A DNA stretch of 38,525 bases from an uncultured Neglectibacter sp. (GCA_904374805.1 CAJFEW010000045.1:1-38525), one strand, 5' to 3'. Counted from the stretch's first letter, positions 14,898-24,296 are shown. Notes: generated by a model from the sequence alone, not told the origin. Program-made: numbers and translations.

Positions 14898-16088
14898 TTA
14901 GAAAAAGTCGCAGACAAACAGTTTCTTGGGATAAAAGATTTGAGAGAAGGGCTCTTGGGGGAATTCCTCCCAGCCGCAGCCTCCCAGCAGCAGACGGGAA
15001 AAGCGGGCCACATCCAGCTGCAGGGTGGGCTCCCCCTCATCGGAGATCTGCTGGCAGCGCCCCTCTGCAAACGTCACCCGGAACACCCGGTTGTTTTCCG
15101 GGATGCAGGGATCCGTCAGGCGGAAGCACACCTCTCCCGTGCCCCGATACTGGGCAAGCCGCAACGCTCTTTCCACGTGGACCACCCGTCCCATTCCGGA
15201 AAAAACCAGCTCTCGGCGGCAGCAGCCCACCACCTCCGGAAGCAGCGTCTCCAAGGCCACGGGAACAGGCAGTGAGAAACGCACCTGCTGAAAATGGCTC
15301 CGGTAGGAACGGAGGTGCTGCAGCAGCCCGCGCAGGCCCTCCAGGTCTGTGTAGTAAAAGGCTGTGCACACCATCTGCTTCCCGCCGGAAAGCAGCGCTT
15401 CCTTCTCAAACGTTACCAGCCCCTTGGGCTCTCCTGCTCCATTGAACCACAGATAGGTATACTTGCCATCTTGGGCAGGATTGGAAGAAACCCGAGGCAG
15501 CCAATCCAGCCGTTCCCGGACAAAGGTCATGTTGTAGGCAGAGGCAAACTGCTCATACACCGTCTGCATATCTGCAAAGTGGGACATGCCCTCGCTGAGC
15601 ACGGCCTCTCCCGGGTCGGCCAGCAAGGCAGGAAGGCTGGCGGTGTCCAAGGTCCACTCCACAGCCTGGGCTGCCAGTTCATACCCAAACCGCCGGTAAA
15701 AGCGGGTGCTGAAGGGATACAGATAGGAAAACCCCACTCCCGCCTGGTAGCTGTCCTGCAAATGCTGCCGAAAACAGGCGGCCACCGCCCCTCTTCCCCG
15801 ATACTGAGGCAAGCTGGAGACGGCCCCAATGCAGGTGCATGTCCCTGTTCCCGTGTCAAAATGGACCGAAGCCGGCGCGCCGCGCAGGAAGCTCATCATC
15901 TGCCCTTCCTCGTTGAAAGCCGCCCAGCACTCTTGCCAGTACTGCTCGCCCCGCTCCCTGGGCCGTTCCTTTACCTGCAGCAATGCTTCCGGCGTGGCCG
16001 CAGCGGGATCTAGGGGCTGCTCAAATGCAATGGCAAACACCTGCCGGGTTCGCAAGTACTCCTCTTCCCGAATTTTACGCACAATCAT
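14898..16088 (-). CDS. Eis-like GNAT family acetyltransferase
   Basis: A 396-residue protein of the Eis type: two tandem GNAT folds and a C-terminal sterol-carrier-like domain. Residues 70-100 hold the acetyl-CoA part (SSLPQYRGRGAVAACF, with the R-G-R-G motif), followed by FSYLYPFSTRFYRRFGYE, a hallmark of this family; the C-terminal domain ends FSRLLLGG...PKKLFVCDFF, placing a carboxylate at the C-terminus as catalytic base, as in Eis. Mycobacterial Eis acetylates aminoglycosides at several positions; substrates of clostridial homologues are mostly unknown. The ATG has weak upstream purines. Monocistronic with its own terminator. Confidence 0.85.
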   Translation of the reverse strand: MIVRKIREEEYLRTRQVFAIAFEQPLDPAAATPEALLQVKERPRERGEQYWQECWAAFNEEGQMMSFLRGAPASVHFDTGTGTCTCIGAVSSLPQYRGRGAVAACFRQHLQDSYQAGVGFSYLYPFSTRFYRRFGYELAAQAVEWTLDTASLPALLADPGEAVLSEGMSHFADMQTVYEQFASAYNMTFVRERLDWLPRVSSNPAQDGKYTYLWFNGAGEPKGLVTFEKEALLSGGKQMVCTAFYYTDLEGLRGLLQHLRSYRSHFQQVRFSLPVPVALETLLPEVVGCCRRELVFSGMGRVVHVERALRLAQYRGTGEVCFRLTDPCIPENNRVFRVTFAEGRCQQISDEGEPTLQLDVARFSRLLLGGCGWEEFPQEPFSQIFYPKKLFVCDFF

Positions 16089-16175
16089 GGCACTCTCTCC
16101 TTTGGGGGGTATACTGTGAAAAGAGTATACCAGATAGCCCCCAAAATTGCCACACTTTTTCGGCAGGCAGCCTCT

Positions 16176-17309
16176 CTACCGGTTCACCTGCAGCAGACGC
16201 AGAATGTTCTCCATGGCCAGAGCCAAGTTTTCTTGGGCGTGGGCCCGGGACTCCGAAAAGGGCTGGGCCGCCCGGTTGATGCTGAACACGGCCGTGAGCC
16301 CTTGGCCGTACAGCGGTTCAAACCCGGGGCCAATCTGTCCCACCACAGCGACCACCGGCACCCCGGCCCTCTTTCCGTGGGAGGCTACGCCGGAGACCAC
16401 CTTTCCCCGCACGCTTTGAGAGTCAATCTTCCCTTCGCCTGTAAACACCAGCGCCGCATCCTGCAGCAACTGGTCAAAACTGACGGTTTCCAGCACCAGA
16501 TCAATGCCCATGCGCAGGGATGCGCCGCAGAACGCCCGCATACCAAACCCCATGCCCCCGGCTGCACCGGCGCCTGGCAGCTGGGAGAAGTCCTGCCCCA
16601 AACACTGGGCGGTCACCTGGCCCAAGTGGCGCAGGCCCTGATCCAAACGCTCCACCATGGGCTCGTCCGCCCCCTTCTGGGGGGCAAACACAGCAGCTGC
16701 GCCGGTTTTTCCAAAGAGCGGGTTGTCGATGTCGCACATCACCTGGACATTCATTCCCCGGAGCGCTTCTTGTACAGGGCGGCAATCCACCTCAGCGATC
16801 TGTGAAAGGGTTCCCCCTGTGGGTATAAACGCCTCTCCCCCGGCCTTGGTGAACTTGGCGCCTAACGCCGCCGCGGCCCCTGCGCCCCCATCGTTGGTAC
16901 AGCTTCCGCCTAGACCCAGAATCACCTCCCGGCATCCGGCGTCCCGCGCGGCAAGAAGCAGCTCTCCCACACCGTAGGTGGTAGTCTTCTCGGGATTTTC
17001 CCGCCCTTCCACAAGGGGAAGCCCTGCGCAGGCGGCCATTTCTATGACAGCGGTCTTCCCGTCGGCCAGGATGCCGTAGAAACTTTCCATGGGCTCTCCC
17101 AAAGGCCCGGTCACACGGACGGTCTTTTTCTGGCCGCCCACCGCCTCCAAAAAGGCGTCCACACTGCCCTCGCCTCCGTCAGCCACCGGCAGGGAGAGAA
17201 TTTCTTCACCGGGGAAGAACCGCTCCACCTGCTCTTTCATCGTGCTGCATACCTGCCGGGAGGAGAGAGTCCCCTTAAAAGAATCCGGCACCAGCAAAAT
17301 TCGTCCCAT
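16176..17309 (-). CDS. Glycerate kinase (GlxK/GarK family)
   Basis: A 377-residue glycerate kinase of family 1, which phosphorylates D-glycerate (2-phosphoglycerate is the usual product of this family), feeding it into glycolysis. Evidence: N-terminal PDSFKGTLSS, VADGGEGSVDAFL, the glycine-rich GLGGSCTNDGGAGAAAALGA (about 130-149), CDIDNPLFG, and VFTGEGKIDSQSVRGKV near residue 290. Length is normal. No glycerate dehydrogenase or transporter gene lies nearby, so the source of glycerate is not indicated. The frame begins ATG at 17309. Confidence 0.92.
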   Translation of the reverse strand: MGRILLVPDSFKGTLSSRQVCSTMKEQVERFFPGEEILSLPVADGGEGSVDAFLEAVGGQKKTVRVTGPLGEPMESFYGILADGKTAVIEMAACAGLPLVEGRENPEKTTTYGVGELLLAARDAGCREVILGLGGSCTNDGGAGAAAALGAKFTKAGGEAFIPTGGTLSQIAEVDCRPVQEALRGMNVQVMCDIDNPLFGKTGAAAVFAPQKGADEPMVERLDQGLRHLGQVTAQCLGQDFSQLPGAGAAGGMGFGMRAFCGASLRMGIDLVLETVSFDQLLQDAALVFTGEGKIDSQSVRGKVVSGVASHGKRAGVPVVAVVGQIGPGFEPLYGQGLTAVFSINRAAQPFSESRAHAQENLALAMENILRLLQVNR

Positions 17310-17336
17310 GACGTCCTTGCCTCCTTTGTGTGATTC

Positions 17337-17366
17337 AAAAAGAACCCTGGCTTTCCCAGGGCTCTT
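17337..17366 (-). terminator. Terminator of the MATE exporter gene
   Basis: Minus-strand AGAGCCCTGG and CCAGGGTTCT form a stem with a 5-base loop followed by TTTTTG, just past the MATE stop at 17377. Confidence 0.8.
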
Positions 17367-17376
17367 TCTCTTGTAT

Positions 17377-18765
17377 TTACAGCTTTAATTTGGTCCATTT
17401 TCCCTTGTGGAACCGGACAAAACTCATGATAAACCGCAGCGCTTGGTCTCCAAATGTTCCCAGCCAAGCTCCAATCAGGCCGAAGCCGAGAGGATAGCAC
17501 AGCACCCAGCTCAAAGCCGGACGAATAAAGGTGACGCTGATCAGGGACACCATAGCCGTGTAGCGGGTGTCGCCTGCGCCGCGCAGACAGCCAAACTGCA
17601 CCACCTGAAGAATCTGGAAAAACAACATGACGCTGAGAATATTTAAGATGACCACGCCGTAGTCCAAAATGGCGGGATCATTGCTGTACAGCTGGAAAAT
17701 CTGCCTGCCGAAAAGAACGTAGACCGTAGAAACCACCACCGCGCACAGCAGGCCCACTTTCTGGCACACGTTCCCGTAAATCTTTGCCATGTCCGGCCGC
17801 TTTCTTCCCAGGCTTTGGCCAATCAGGGTCACAGCCGCCACAGACAGGCCGTCTCCAAAAGAGAAGGAGAGGCTCATCATATTCATGCCAATTTGGTGGG
17901 CGGCAAGTTCCGTCGTACCCAGACGGGCCACAATCATCGAAAAGAGAAGGAAACCAATCCGCAGGCAAATCTGTTCCACAAAGGAACTGCTCCACACATT
18001 GGCCACCGAGCGGATGTTAAACCGGTCCGCCAGCCACCCCTTCACAGCGCCTAAGTAAATAAACCCGTTTTCGTGCATCACGGAAACAATGCTCATCACG
18101 CAGGCGCAGACTGTGCCCAGGACCGTGGCGATCGCCGCACCCCGCACGCCTAAAGCAGGGAACCCAAAGTTTCCGCCAATCAGCAAATAGTTGAAAACAA
18201 TGTTGACCACATTGGAGACCAAATTGGTGGTCATGGCGATGCGCGTATTCCCCGCGCCACGCTGGGCCGCGTTCAGCACCAGAGAAATGGTGTTGAATCC
18301 AATGCCTCCCATAATAATCTGTAAGTATTCCACCGCGTACGCATGGGTGTCTTCCTGAGACCCTACCAACGCCACAATAGGACTGGCGAACACCACAAAC
18401 ACCACACTGATGATCACCGTCAGCAAAATGGTGACCCAAAGGGCCATGCGCAAAACCAGGTTGGCGCCCTCCCGGTCCCCCTCCCCTTTCCGACGGGCCA
18501 CCACCGCAGAAACTGCCACATTCATAGAAAGGAACAGGGCCAATCCCAAAAATTTAGGCTGCTGGGTCAGGCCGACGGCTGCAATGGCGTAAGCTCCCAA
18601 AGAGCTGACCATGATGGTGTCCATCATGCCTGCTAAGCAGACAAAAAAAGATTCCAGCACCGAAGGCCAGGCGATGGTCAGGGTTTGTTTGATAATTTGA
18701 CTGTTGGATGGGAGATCTCCCAACTCCATCCCCTTACAGATTCTCGCAGGATTGATAAACTGCAA
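17377..18765 (-). CDS. MATE-family multidrug/toxin exporter
   Basis: About 462 residues with twelve predicted membrane helices in two homologous halves, the NorM/DinF-type fold that exports cationic drugs or metabolites in exchange for sodium or protons. Family features: LTIAWPSVLESFFVCLAGMMDTIMV in the first helix, NAAQRGAGNTRIAM between helices 4 and 5, and the matching QFGCLRGAGDTRYTAM in the second half. Start: the TTG at 18765 with GGAGGAG about 10 bases upstream is preferred; the frame extends to another TTG (18801), but that codon lies inside the operator palindrome right after the -10 box. A weaker ATG is at 18729. Substrate unknown. Confidence 0.88.
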   Translation of the reverse strand: MQFINPARICKGMELGDLPSNSQIIKQTLTIAWPSVLESFFVCLAGMMDTIMVSSLGAYAIAAVGLTQQPKFLGLALFLSMNVAVSAVVARRKGEGDREGANLVLRMALWVTILLTVIISVVFVVFASPIVALVGSQEDTHAYAVEYLQIIMGGIGFNTISLVLNAAQRGAGNTRIAMTTNLVSNVVNIVFNYLLIGGNFGFPALGVRGAAIATVLGTVCACVMSIVSVMHENGFIYLGAVKGWLADRFNIRSVANVWSSSFVEQICLRIGFLLFSMIVARLGTTELAAHQIGMNMMSLSFSFGDGLSVAAVTLIGQSLGRKRPDMAKIYGNVCQKVGLLCAVVVSTVYVLFGRQIFQLYSNDPAILDYGVVILNILSVMLFFQILQVVQFGCLRGAGDTRYTAMVSLISVTFIRPALSWVLCYPLGFGLIGAWLGTFGDQALRFIMSFVRFHKGKWTKLKL

Positions 18766-18785
18766 CGCTTCTCCACTCCTCCAAA

Positions 18786-18832
18786 ATAGTTGTGAGTGCA
18801 ACTATTGTACCATAGAGCAAGCAAAGATGCAA
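18786..18832 (-). promoter_or_regulatory. MATE promoter with overlapping palindromic operator
   Basis: Minus-strand TTGCAT (18827-18832), 17 bases, TACAAT (18804-18809). The inverted repeat ATAGTTG-6-CAACTAT (18786-18805) begins in the -10 box and covers the transcription start. Its form is like MarR-family operators. No MarR gene is in the window, so the regulator must be elsewhere. Confidence 0.6.
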
Positions 18833-18952
18833 GGTGCACCACAGAAATTTAGGCAGAAAGCGATGTGGTCCCCCTGTTTTTTTGTAGGAATTTTCAAAAA
18901 GCCGAGGAAAACGGCCCCCATCCGTCCTGCTTATCTTTCTCTTTCAGCGCAG

Positions 18953-18991
18953 CAGCAGGGGCTGCCGCAAAATGCGCGGCAGCCCCTGCTG
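18953..18991 (-). terminator. Strong hairpin after dnaJ
   Basis: CAGCAGGGGCTGCCGC pairs perfectly with GCGGCAGCCCCTGCTG (16 bp, 7-base loop) 10 bases past the dnaJ stop. There is no T tract, so it may stabilise the mRNA end or act as a weak terminator. Confidence 0.55.
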
Positions 18992-19000
18992 GGTCCCTTC

Positions 19001-20143
19001 TCAATCGCCGAAAAGATCTTTCAGCTTGCCAAAGAAACTTTTTCTCTTTTGATAATTCTTTTCATCGGAGGCTTCGTCCAGCTCTGCGAGAAGTTCCCGC
19101 TGACGCTTGGAAAGGTTCTTGGGAACCTCCACCGTAACCTGGACATACTGATCTCCCCGGGTGCGGGAGTTAAGCCCCTGGATGCCCTTCCCCTTTAAGC
19201 GGAACACATCCCCAGGCTGGGTGCCCTCGTGGACGTGGTAGCTGACCTTCCCGTCCAAGGTGGGCACTTCCACATCGGCGCCCAAGGCAGCCTGGGTGAA
19301 GGTGATGGGCATTTCGCACCACACATCGCTGCCTCGCCGCTCAAAAATGGGATGAGGCCGCACCGACACATATACGTGGAGGTCGCCTGCAGGCCCGCCG
19401 TTGGCGCCGGCGTTGCCCTTGCCGCTCACATTCAAAATCTGCTCATCGTCGATGCCTGCCGGCACGGTGATCTCCAAACTTTTATGGCGGCGCACCCGGC
19501 CTTTTCCATCGCAGGTTTTGCATGGGGTCTCCACAATTTTCCCGGTGCCGCCGCAGCGGTCGCAGGTCTGTGTGGACTGCACCACGCCAAAGGGCGTGCG
19601 CTGGCTGATACGAACCTGGCCCGTGCCGTGGCAGTGGTCACAAGTTTTGGGCGAGGTGCCCGCTGCGGCGCCGGTCCCATGGCAGTCTGAACACGTCTCG
19701 ATCTGCTGATAGGTCACCGTCTTTTTACAGCCTTTGGCGGCCTCCTCAAAGGAGATGACAATATTCGCCTGCACATCGCTGCCCCGGCGAGGCGCATTGG
19801 GATTGGCCCGGCGGCTCCCGCCCCCAAAACCTCCGAAGAAACTGTCGAAGATATCGGTAAAGTCGAACCCGCCCTGGAAGGGGCTGCCTCCTGCCGCGCC
19901 GCCCCCAAAGTTGGGATCCACGCCTGCGTGGCCAAATTGGTCGTAGCGCGCCCGCTTTTCCTGGTCGGAAAGAACCTCATAGGCTTCGTTAACCTCTTTA
20001 AACTTGGACTCCGCCTCTTTGTCCCCAGGATTCAAATCGGGGTGGTATTTTTTTGCAAGCTTTCGGTAAGCCTTTTTAATTTCATCTTCCGAGGCTCCTT
20101 TGGCTACGCCCAGCACCTCGTAATAATCCCTTTTATCCGCCAA
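19001..20143 (-). CDS. dnaJ: Chaperone protein DnaJ
   Basis: A 380-residue type I Hsp40 that delivers unfolded proteins to DnaK and stimulates its ATPase. It has the J domain (residues 5-70, with HPD in KKYHPDLNP), a Gly/Phe-rich linker ([27 protein letters not shown]), four zinc-binding C-x-x-C-x-G-x-G motifs ([32 protein letters not shown]) and the C-terminal substrate domain. It is the last gene of hrcA-grpE-dnaK-dnaJ but is separated from dnaK by an unusual 580-base gap filled with degenerate repeats, which may lower or uncouple its expression. Confidence 0.97.
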   Translation of the reverse strand: MADKRDYYEVLGVAKGASEDEIKKAYRKLAKKYHPDLNPGDKEAESKFKEVNEAYEVLSDQEKRARYDQFGHAGVDPNFGGGAAGGSPFQGGFDFTDIFDSFFGGFGGGSRRANPNAPRRGSDVQANIVISFEEAAKGCKKTVTYQQIETCSDCHGTGAAAGTSPKTCDHCHGTGQVRISQRTPFGVVQSTQTCDRCGGTGKIVETPCKTCDGKGRVRRHKSLEITVPAGIDDEQILNVSGKGNAGANGGPAGDLHVYVSVRPHPIFERRGSDVWCEMPITFTQAALGADVEVPTLDGKVSYHVHEGTQPGDVFRLKGKGIQGLNSRTRGDQYVQVTVEVPKNLSKRQRELLAELDEASDEKNYQKRKSFFGKLKDLFGD

Positions 20144-20289
20144 ATTCCATCACTCCCAAACGGCGAAATGCACCGCTGTTCTCAAACACACTCTTTCTGT
20201 CCAACACACCCAAAGACGCGAGGACGGTCCCCCGCCCCCGCATCCTCGGCCGGTCATATGCTCTGGAAAACTCCCAAAGCCTCAGGCTA

Positions 20290-20777
20290 CTTTCTATCTA
20301 GGCAGCTTTGCACATGTTGCCGCAGAAACGGGAGCGCTTCTCTTACTAAGGAGCCCCTTTCCTGTCCTGCGTCCAACCGTACATCCGTTGCAGCTACCAC
20401 ATTGTATGGTTTTCTTGATTCAAGAATCCATCTGCTTCTCTAGCTTCAGCTCCGTACACATTGCCGTCGCTACATTCTATTGATTTCTTTTTTTAAAGAA
20501 ATCAATCTACTTCGCTAATGCCAGTTCCGCGCACGTTGCCGTTGCCAAACTTTTACCGATTTCTTTTTAAAGAAATCAATCTACTTCGCTAGAGCCAGCT
20601 CCGTACACATTGCCGTCGCCAGACTTTTACTGATTTCTTTTTAAAGAAATCAGTCCACTTCCTTGTAGTCGGCGTCGTACACGTTGCCGTCGCCAGACTT
20701 TTACTGATTTCATTTTAAAGAAATCAGTCCACTTCCTTGTAGTCGGCATCGTACACGTTGCCGTCGCCGCCGTTGTT
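20290..20777 (-). repeat. Decaying tandem array of about 74-bp copies of the dnaK 3' end
   Basis: The end of dnaK, encoding [14 protein letters not shown] and its stop, is followed by a palindrome (CTGATTTC...GAAATCAG, 20704-20727). The same unit recurs downstream with palindromes at 20630-20653, 20558-20577, 20479-20506 and about 20413-20427, spacing 72-75 bases. The second copy still reads [14 protein letters not shown]-stop, the third GDGNVYGAGSSEVD-stop, the fourth NGNVRGTGISEVD-stop; one or two further copies towards dnaJ are barely recognisable. Identity falls with distance from dnaK. The remainder of the dnaK-dnaJ gap (20144-20290) shows only one GC-rich hairpin (CGAGGA...TCCTCG). Confidence 0.85.
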
Positions 20778-22603
20778 GCCACCGTTGCCGGGGTTGCCGC
20801 CCTGGTAAGGAGGCTGCTGGCCGGGCTGGCCGCCCTGAGGCGCCTGCTGCTGATACAGCTTCTCGCTGGCTGCGTACACAGCCTTCTGCAGTTCGTCCAT
20901 CCCAGACTTGATAGCGTCCACAGTGCCGGTCTTCAGGGTTTCCCGGAGGGCAGCCACCTTGGTGTTGATCTCGTTCTTATCGCCTTCGGGCATCTTGTCG
21001 CCGCTGTCGGAAACCAGCTTCTCTGCGGTGTAGCACAGGTTCTCCGCGTTGTTCTTGGTGTCCACTTCCTCACGACGCTTCTTATCTTCCTCAGCGAAGT
21101 GCTCGGCATCCTTCACAGCACGGTCAATGTCCTCTTTGCTCATGTTGGAGCTGGAAGAGATGGTGATGTGCTGCTCCTTGCCGGTGCCCAGGTCCTTAGC
21201 GGACACGTTCACAATGCCGTTGGCATCGATGTCGAAGGTGACCTCGATCTGAGGGATGCCACGGGGAGCGGGAGCGATGCCGTCCAGCTTGAACAGGCCC
21301 AGCTGCTTGTTGTCCCGGGCAAACTCACGCTCGCCCTGGAGAACGTTGACTTCCACCTGGGTCTGACCGTCCGCAGCCGTGGAGAAGATTTGGCTCTTCT
21401 TGGTGGGGATGGTGGTATTGCGGTCGATGATCTTGGTCATGACGCCGCCCATGGTCTCCACGCCCAAAGACAGGGGGGTGACGTCCAGCAGCAGCAGGCC
21501 CTGGACTTCGCCGCCCAGCACGCCAGCCTGGATAGCCGCGCCGATGGCCACGCACTCATCGGGGTTGATGCCCTTGAAGGGGTCCTTGCCGATGAAGTTC
21601 TTCACAGCTTCCTGCACGGCGGGGATATCTTCACAGCTTCCTGCACGGCGGGGATACGGGAAGAACCGCCCACCAGCAGCACTTTGCTGATCTCATTGAT
21701 GGACAGGCCGGAGTCGGACAGAGCCTGACGCACAGGGCCCATGGTCTTTTCCACCAGGTCGGCGGTGAGCTCGTTGAACTTGGCGCGGGTCAGGGTCATA
21801 TCCAAGTGCTTGGGGCCAGTGGCGTCTGCGGTGATGAAGGGCAGGTTGATGGCCGCACTGGTCACGCCAGACAGCTCGATCTTGGCCTTTTCAGCGGCCT
21901 CTTTGATACGCTGCATGGCCATCTTGTCGCCGGAAAGGTCAATGCCCTGCTCCATCTTGAAGCTAGAGAGGATCCAGTCCATGATCCGCTGGTCGAAGTC
22001 GTCGCCGCCCAGACGGTTGTTACCGGCAGTGGCCAGCACTTCCTGCACGCCGTCGCCCATTTCGATGATGGACACGTCGAAGGTGCCGCCGCCCAAGTCG
22101 TACACCATAACTTTCTGGTCGTTATCCTTATCTACGCCGTAGGACAGGGCTGCGGCAGTGGGCTCGTTGATGATACGCTTTACTTCCAAGCCAGCGATCT
22201 TGCCAGCGTCCTTGGTGGCCTGGCGCTGGGCGTCGGTGAAGTATGCGGGCACGGTGATCACCGCGCTGGTGACGGGCTCACCCAAATAGGCCTCTGCATC
22301 CGCCTTCAGCTTTTGCAGAATCATAGCGGAAATTTCCTGAGGCGTATAGCTCTTGCCGTCGATGGTCACTTTATAGTTGGAACCCATTTCACGCTTGATA
22401 GAAGAAACCGTGCGCTCCGGGTTGGTGATGGCCTGACGCTTTGCCACCTGGCCCACCATACGCTCGCCGGTCTTGGAGAAGGCCACCACAGAGGGAGTGG
22501 TCCGAGCGCCTTCCGCGTTGGGGATCACTACGGGCTCGCCGCCTTCAATCACGGCCACACAAGAGTTTGTAGTACCCAAGTCAATGCCAATAGTCTTTGC
22601 CAT
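20724..22603 (-). pseudogene. dnaK: Chaperone DnaK, reading frame broken by a 29-bp tandem duplication
   Basis: Hsp70 chaperone: an ATPase domain ([14 protein letters not shown] at the start, [29 protein letters not shown]), a substrate-binding domain ([28 protein letters not shown]) and a Gly/Gln-rich tail ending [12 protein letters not shown] perfect 29-base duplication (21599-21656) after codons for [11 protein letters not shown] shifts the frame: the first part runs 333 codons to a stop at 21602, and the rest continues from 21617 in another frame. Removing one copy restores a normal protein of about 616 residues. DnaK is close to essential at high temperature in most bacteria, so an assembly error or a recent revertible mutation is likely. 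The ATG follows AAAGGAAGG. Confidence 0.9.
21599..21656. repeat. Perfect 29-bp tandem duplication inside dnaK
   Basis: Bases 21599-21627 are repeated exactly at 21628-21656. The unit begins TCTTCACAGCTTCCTGCACG and is not a multiple of three. It causes the dnaK frameshift. Confidence 0.97.
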
Positions 22604-22609
22604 AATAAA

Positions 22610-23161
22610 CTACCTTCCTTTGTTCGTAAAAATATCAGTATACAGTGTATGTCCCAGCTTATAGCCCTTTTGGTACACAGCGGCGATGACGTTCTCACCC
22701 AGGTTTTCGTCCTCGATGTGGGCCACCGCATTGTGGAAATTGGGGTCGAAGTTCTCTCCCACCTGGCCCATTTCCGTCAAGCCCAGCTTTTCAAAGCAAG
22801 CCTGAATCTGGTGCTCAATCATCTCCACGCCTTTTTTCATATCCTCAGCAGAGGCATTTTCCTGGCTGAGAGCCCGCTCGATGTTATCGGCAACCGGCAG
22901 CAGCTCTTTCACCGTATCGCTGACAGCATTGTTGTAAATGGCTGTCTTCTCTGCGGCGGTGCGCTTGCGGAAGTTGTCGTACTCCGCCAGCACCCGCAGG
23001 TGCTTCTGCTTGTGCTCCTCGAACTCTTTTTGCAGTTTTTGCAGCTCCGTCTCCTCCTGGGAGGTTTCGGCCTGCTCAGGCTCCTCCGGCTGGGGAGGAT
23101 CTGCTTTCTGCTCCTGGGTTTCCGGCGCCTGCTCCGGTTCTTTGTTCTTGTCCTTAGCCAT
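22610..23161 (-). CDS. grpE: GrpE nucleotide exchange factor
   Basis: A 183-residue protein that releases ADP from DnaK. The first 50 residues are acidic and low-complexity (Glu/Gln/Pro), then a long coiled coil (about 50-90, ETELQKLQKEFEEHKQKHLR followed by AEYDNFRKRTAAEK, the family hallmark), a helical bundle and a beta domain with FDPNFHNAVAHIEDENLGEN and VYQKGYKLGHTLY. Length normal. Second gene of the heat-shock operon; AAGGGAG before the ATG; 6 bases to the dnaK start. Confidence 0.96.
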   Translation of the reverse strand: MAKDKNKEPEQAPETQEQKADPPQPEEPEQAETSQEETELQKLQKEFEEHKQKHLRVLAEYDNFRKRTAAEKTAIYNNAVSDTVKELLPVADNIERALSQENASAEDMKKGVEMIEHQIQACFEKLGLTEMGQVGENFDPNFHNAVAHIEDENLGENVIAAVYQKGYKLGHTLYTDIFTNKGR

Positions 23162-23212
23162 GTTTCCGGCTCCCTTCTATACTTGATATTCCTTTCCCTT
23201 GTGGAAGAAGGA

Positions 23213-24238
23213 TTACTCTTCCCTACTCAGCACGGTGAGGTGGCGGCTCACCTGGTCGCTTACATACTGCAGCACGGCTGTGACCCGGGGATAGTCCATG
23301 CGCACAGGGCCCAGCACTGCCAAAGCGCCGGCGTCCTGCCCATCCACCAGATAGCGAGACACCGCCAGAGACATTTTGTCCAGCTCCGGCCTTCCCAGCT
23401 CCCGGCCAATCAAGACCGCCACCTGCCCGGGCCGCTGCCGCAGCAGCGCTGCCACATCCTCCCGGCGTTCCAGAAAATCCATCACGCGGCGGGCCTCTGC
23501 GGGCTCCAGCTCCGGATAAAACAGCAGGTTCATCTGGCCGTTGAGAAGAAGCTCTGAATGCATGGTGTCCCGTGCCACTTCCAGCAGCGCCCGCAAAGGC
23601 GCTCCCACCAGCACGTACATCTGCCCCAAGGAGACACCCACGCCCTGCAGAAACGCAGGGGTGATGTCCGCCACGTTCTTTCCCGCCACCTTGCCGTTGA
23701 ACACCCGGAAGAACACACGAAGGATCTCACTGGTCAAGTCGAAGTCGCAGTGAAACACCCGGTTCTTCATGGTGCCCGCCGAACTCATGAGGATGAGCAT
23801 GGCCGTGCGGCGGCTGGTCTGCACAAACTGTACGGCTTTTACGCGGGCCGTATCCCCGCTGGGAGTGGTAGCCACCCCCGTACAGCGGGTGACGCCTGCC
23901 AAAAGCCGAGACGCCCGAGAGAGAAGCCGCTCCGGATCGTAGGAACCGGAAAGCAGCATGGAATCAAACGTGCGGCGCTCCTCCTCCTTGAGGGGAGGAA
24001 CTTTCATCAGATGGTCTACGTATTCCCGATACCCACGCTGGGAGGGAATCCGGCCTGCTGAGGTGTGGGGCTGCTCTAAAAGGCCCAGCTCGATGAGGTC
24101 GGCCATTTCATTGCGCACCGTGGCGGAAGAAACGCCTACCTCTTCCGCTACCGCTTTGCTGCCCACGGGCTCACCGCTTTTCACATAACCGGCGACCACG
24201 GAGGACAGGATGCGCTCTTTTCGAGGCGTCAGCTCCAT
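23213..24238 (-). CDS. hrcA: Heat-inducible transcription repressor HrcA
   Basis: HrcA binds CIRCE and represses class I heat-shock genes; it needs GroEL for activity. About 341 residues: an N-terminal winged helix (ELTPRKERILSSVVAGYVKSG, then GVSSATVRNEMADLIELGLL and QPHTSAGRIPS, the family signature) and the C-terminal GAF-like and dimer domains. The ATG at 24238 is preferred because GGAGGTG lies 6 bases upstream and the protein then begins MELTPRKER as in homologues; the frame extends 9 codons further into the CIRCE region. First gene of hrcA-grpE-dnaK-dnaJ. Confidence 0.96.
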   Translation of the reverse strand: MELTPRKERILSSVVAGYVKSGEPVGSKAVAEEVGVSSATVRNEMADLIELGLLEQPHTSAGRIPSQRGYREYVDHLMKVPPLKEEERRTFDSMLLSGSYDPERLLSRASRLLAGVTRCTGVATTPSGDTARVKAVQFVQTSRRTAMLILMSSAGTMKNRVFHCDFDLTSEILRVFFRVFNGKVAGKNVADITPAFLQGVGVSLGQMYVLVGAPLRALLEVARDTMHSELLLNGQMNLLFYPELEPAEARRVMDFLERREDVAALLRQRPGQVAVLIGRELGRPELDKMSLAVSRYLVDGQDAGALAVLGPVRMDYPRVTAVLQYVSDQVSRHLTVLSREE

Positions 24239-24258
24239 ACGTTTCACCTCCGCTTGTT

Positions 24259-24285
24259 TTAGCACTCTTTTAATCCGAGTGCTAA
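24259..24285 (-). promoter_or_regulatory. CIRCE operator
   Basis: A perfect TTAGCACTC-9-GAGTGCTAA inverted repeat, the HrcA binding site, between the promoter and hrcA start. It shows that the operon is controlled by its own first product. Confidence 0.97.
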
Positions 24286-24296
24286 TCCATGCTTAT

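Noticed and set aside
20400-20777. CRISPR-like array between dnaK and dnaJ
   Set aside because: The units are wholly repetitive with no unique spacers, they decay with distance, and they copy the dnaK 3' end.
21806-23557. Long plus-strand open frame of 583 codons
   Set aside because: It is antisense to dnaK, grpE and hrcA; such shadows are expected in GC-rich coding DNA.
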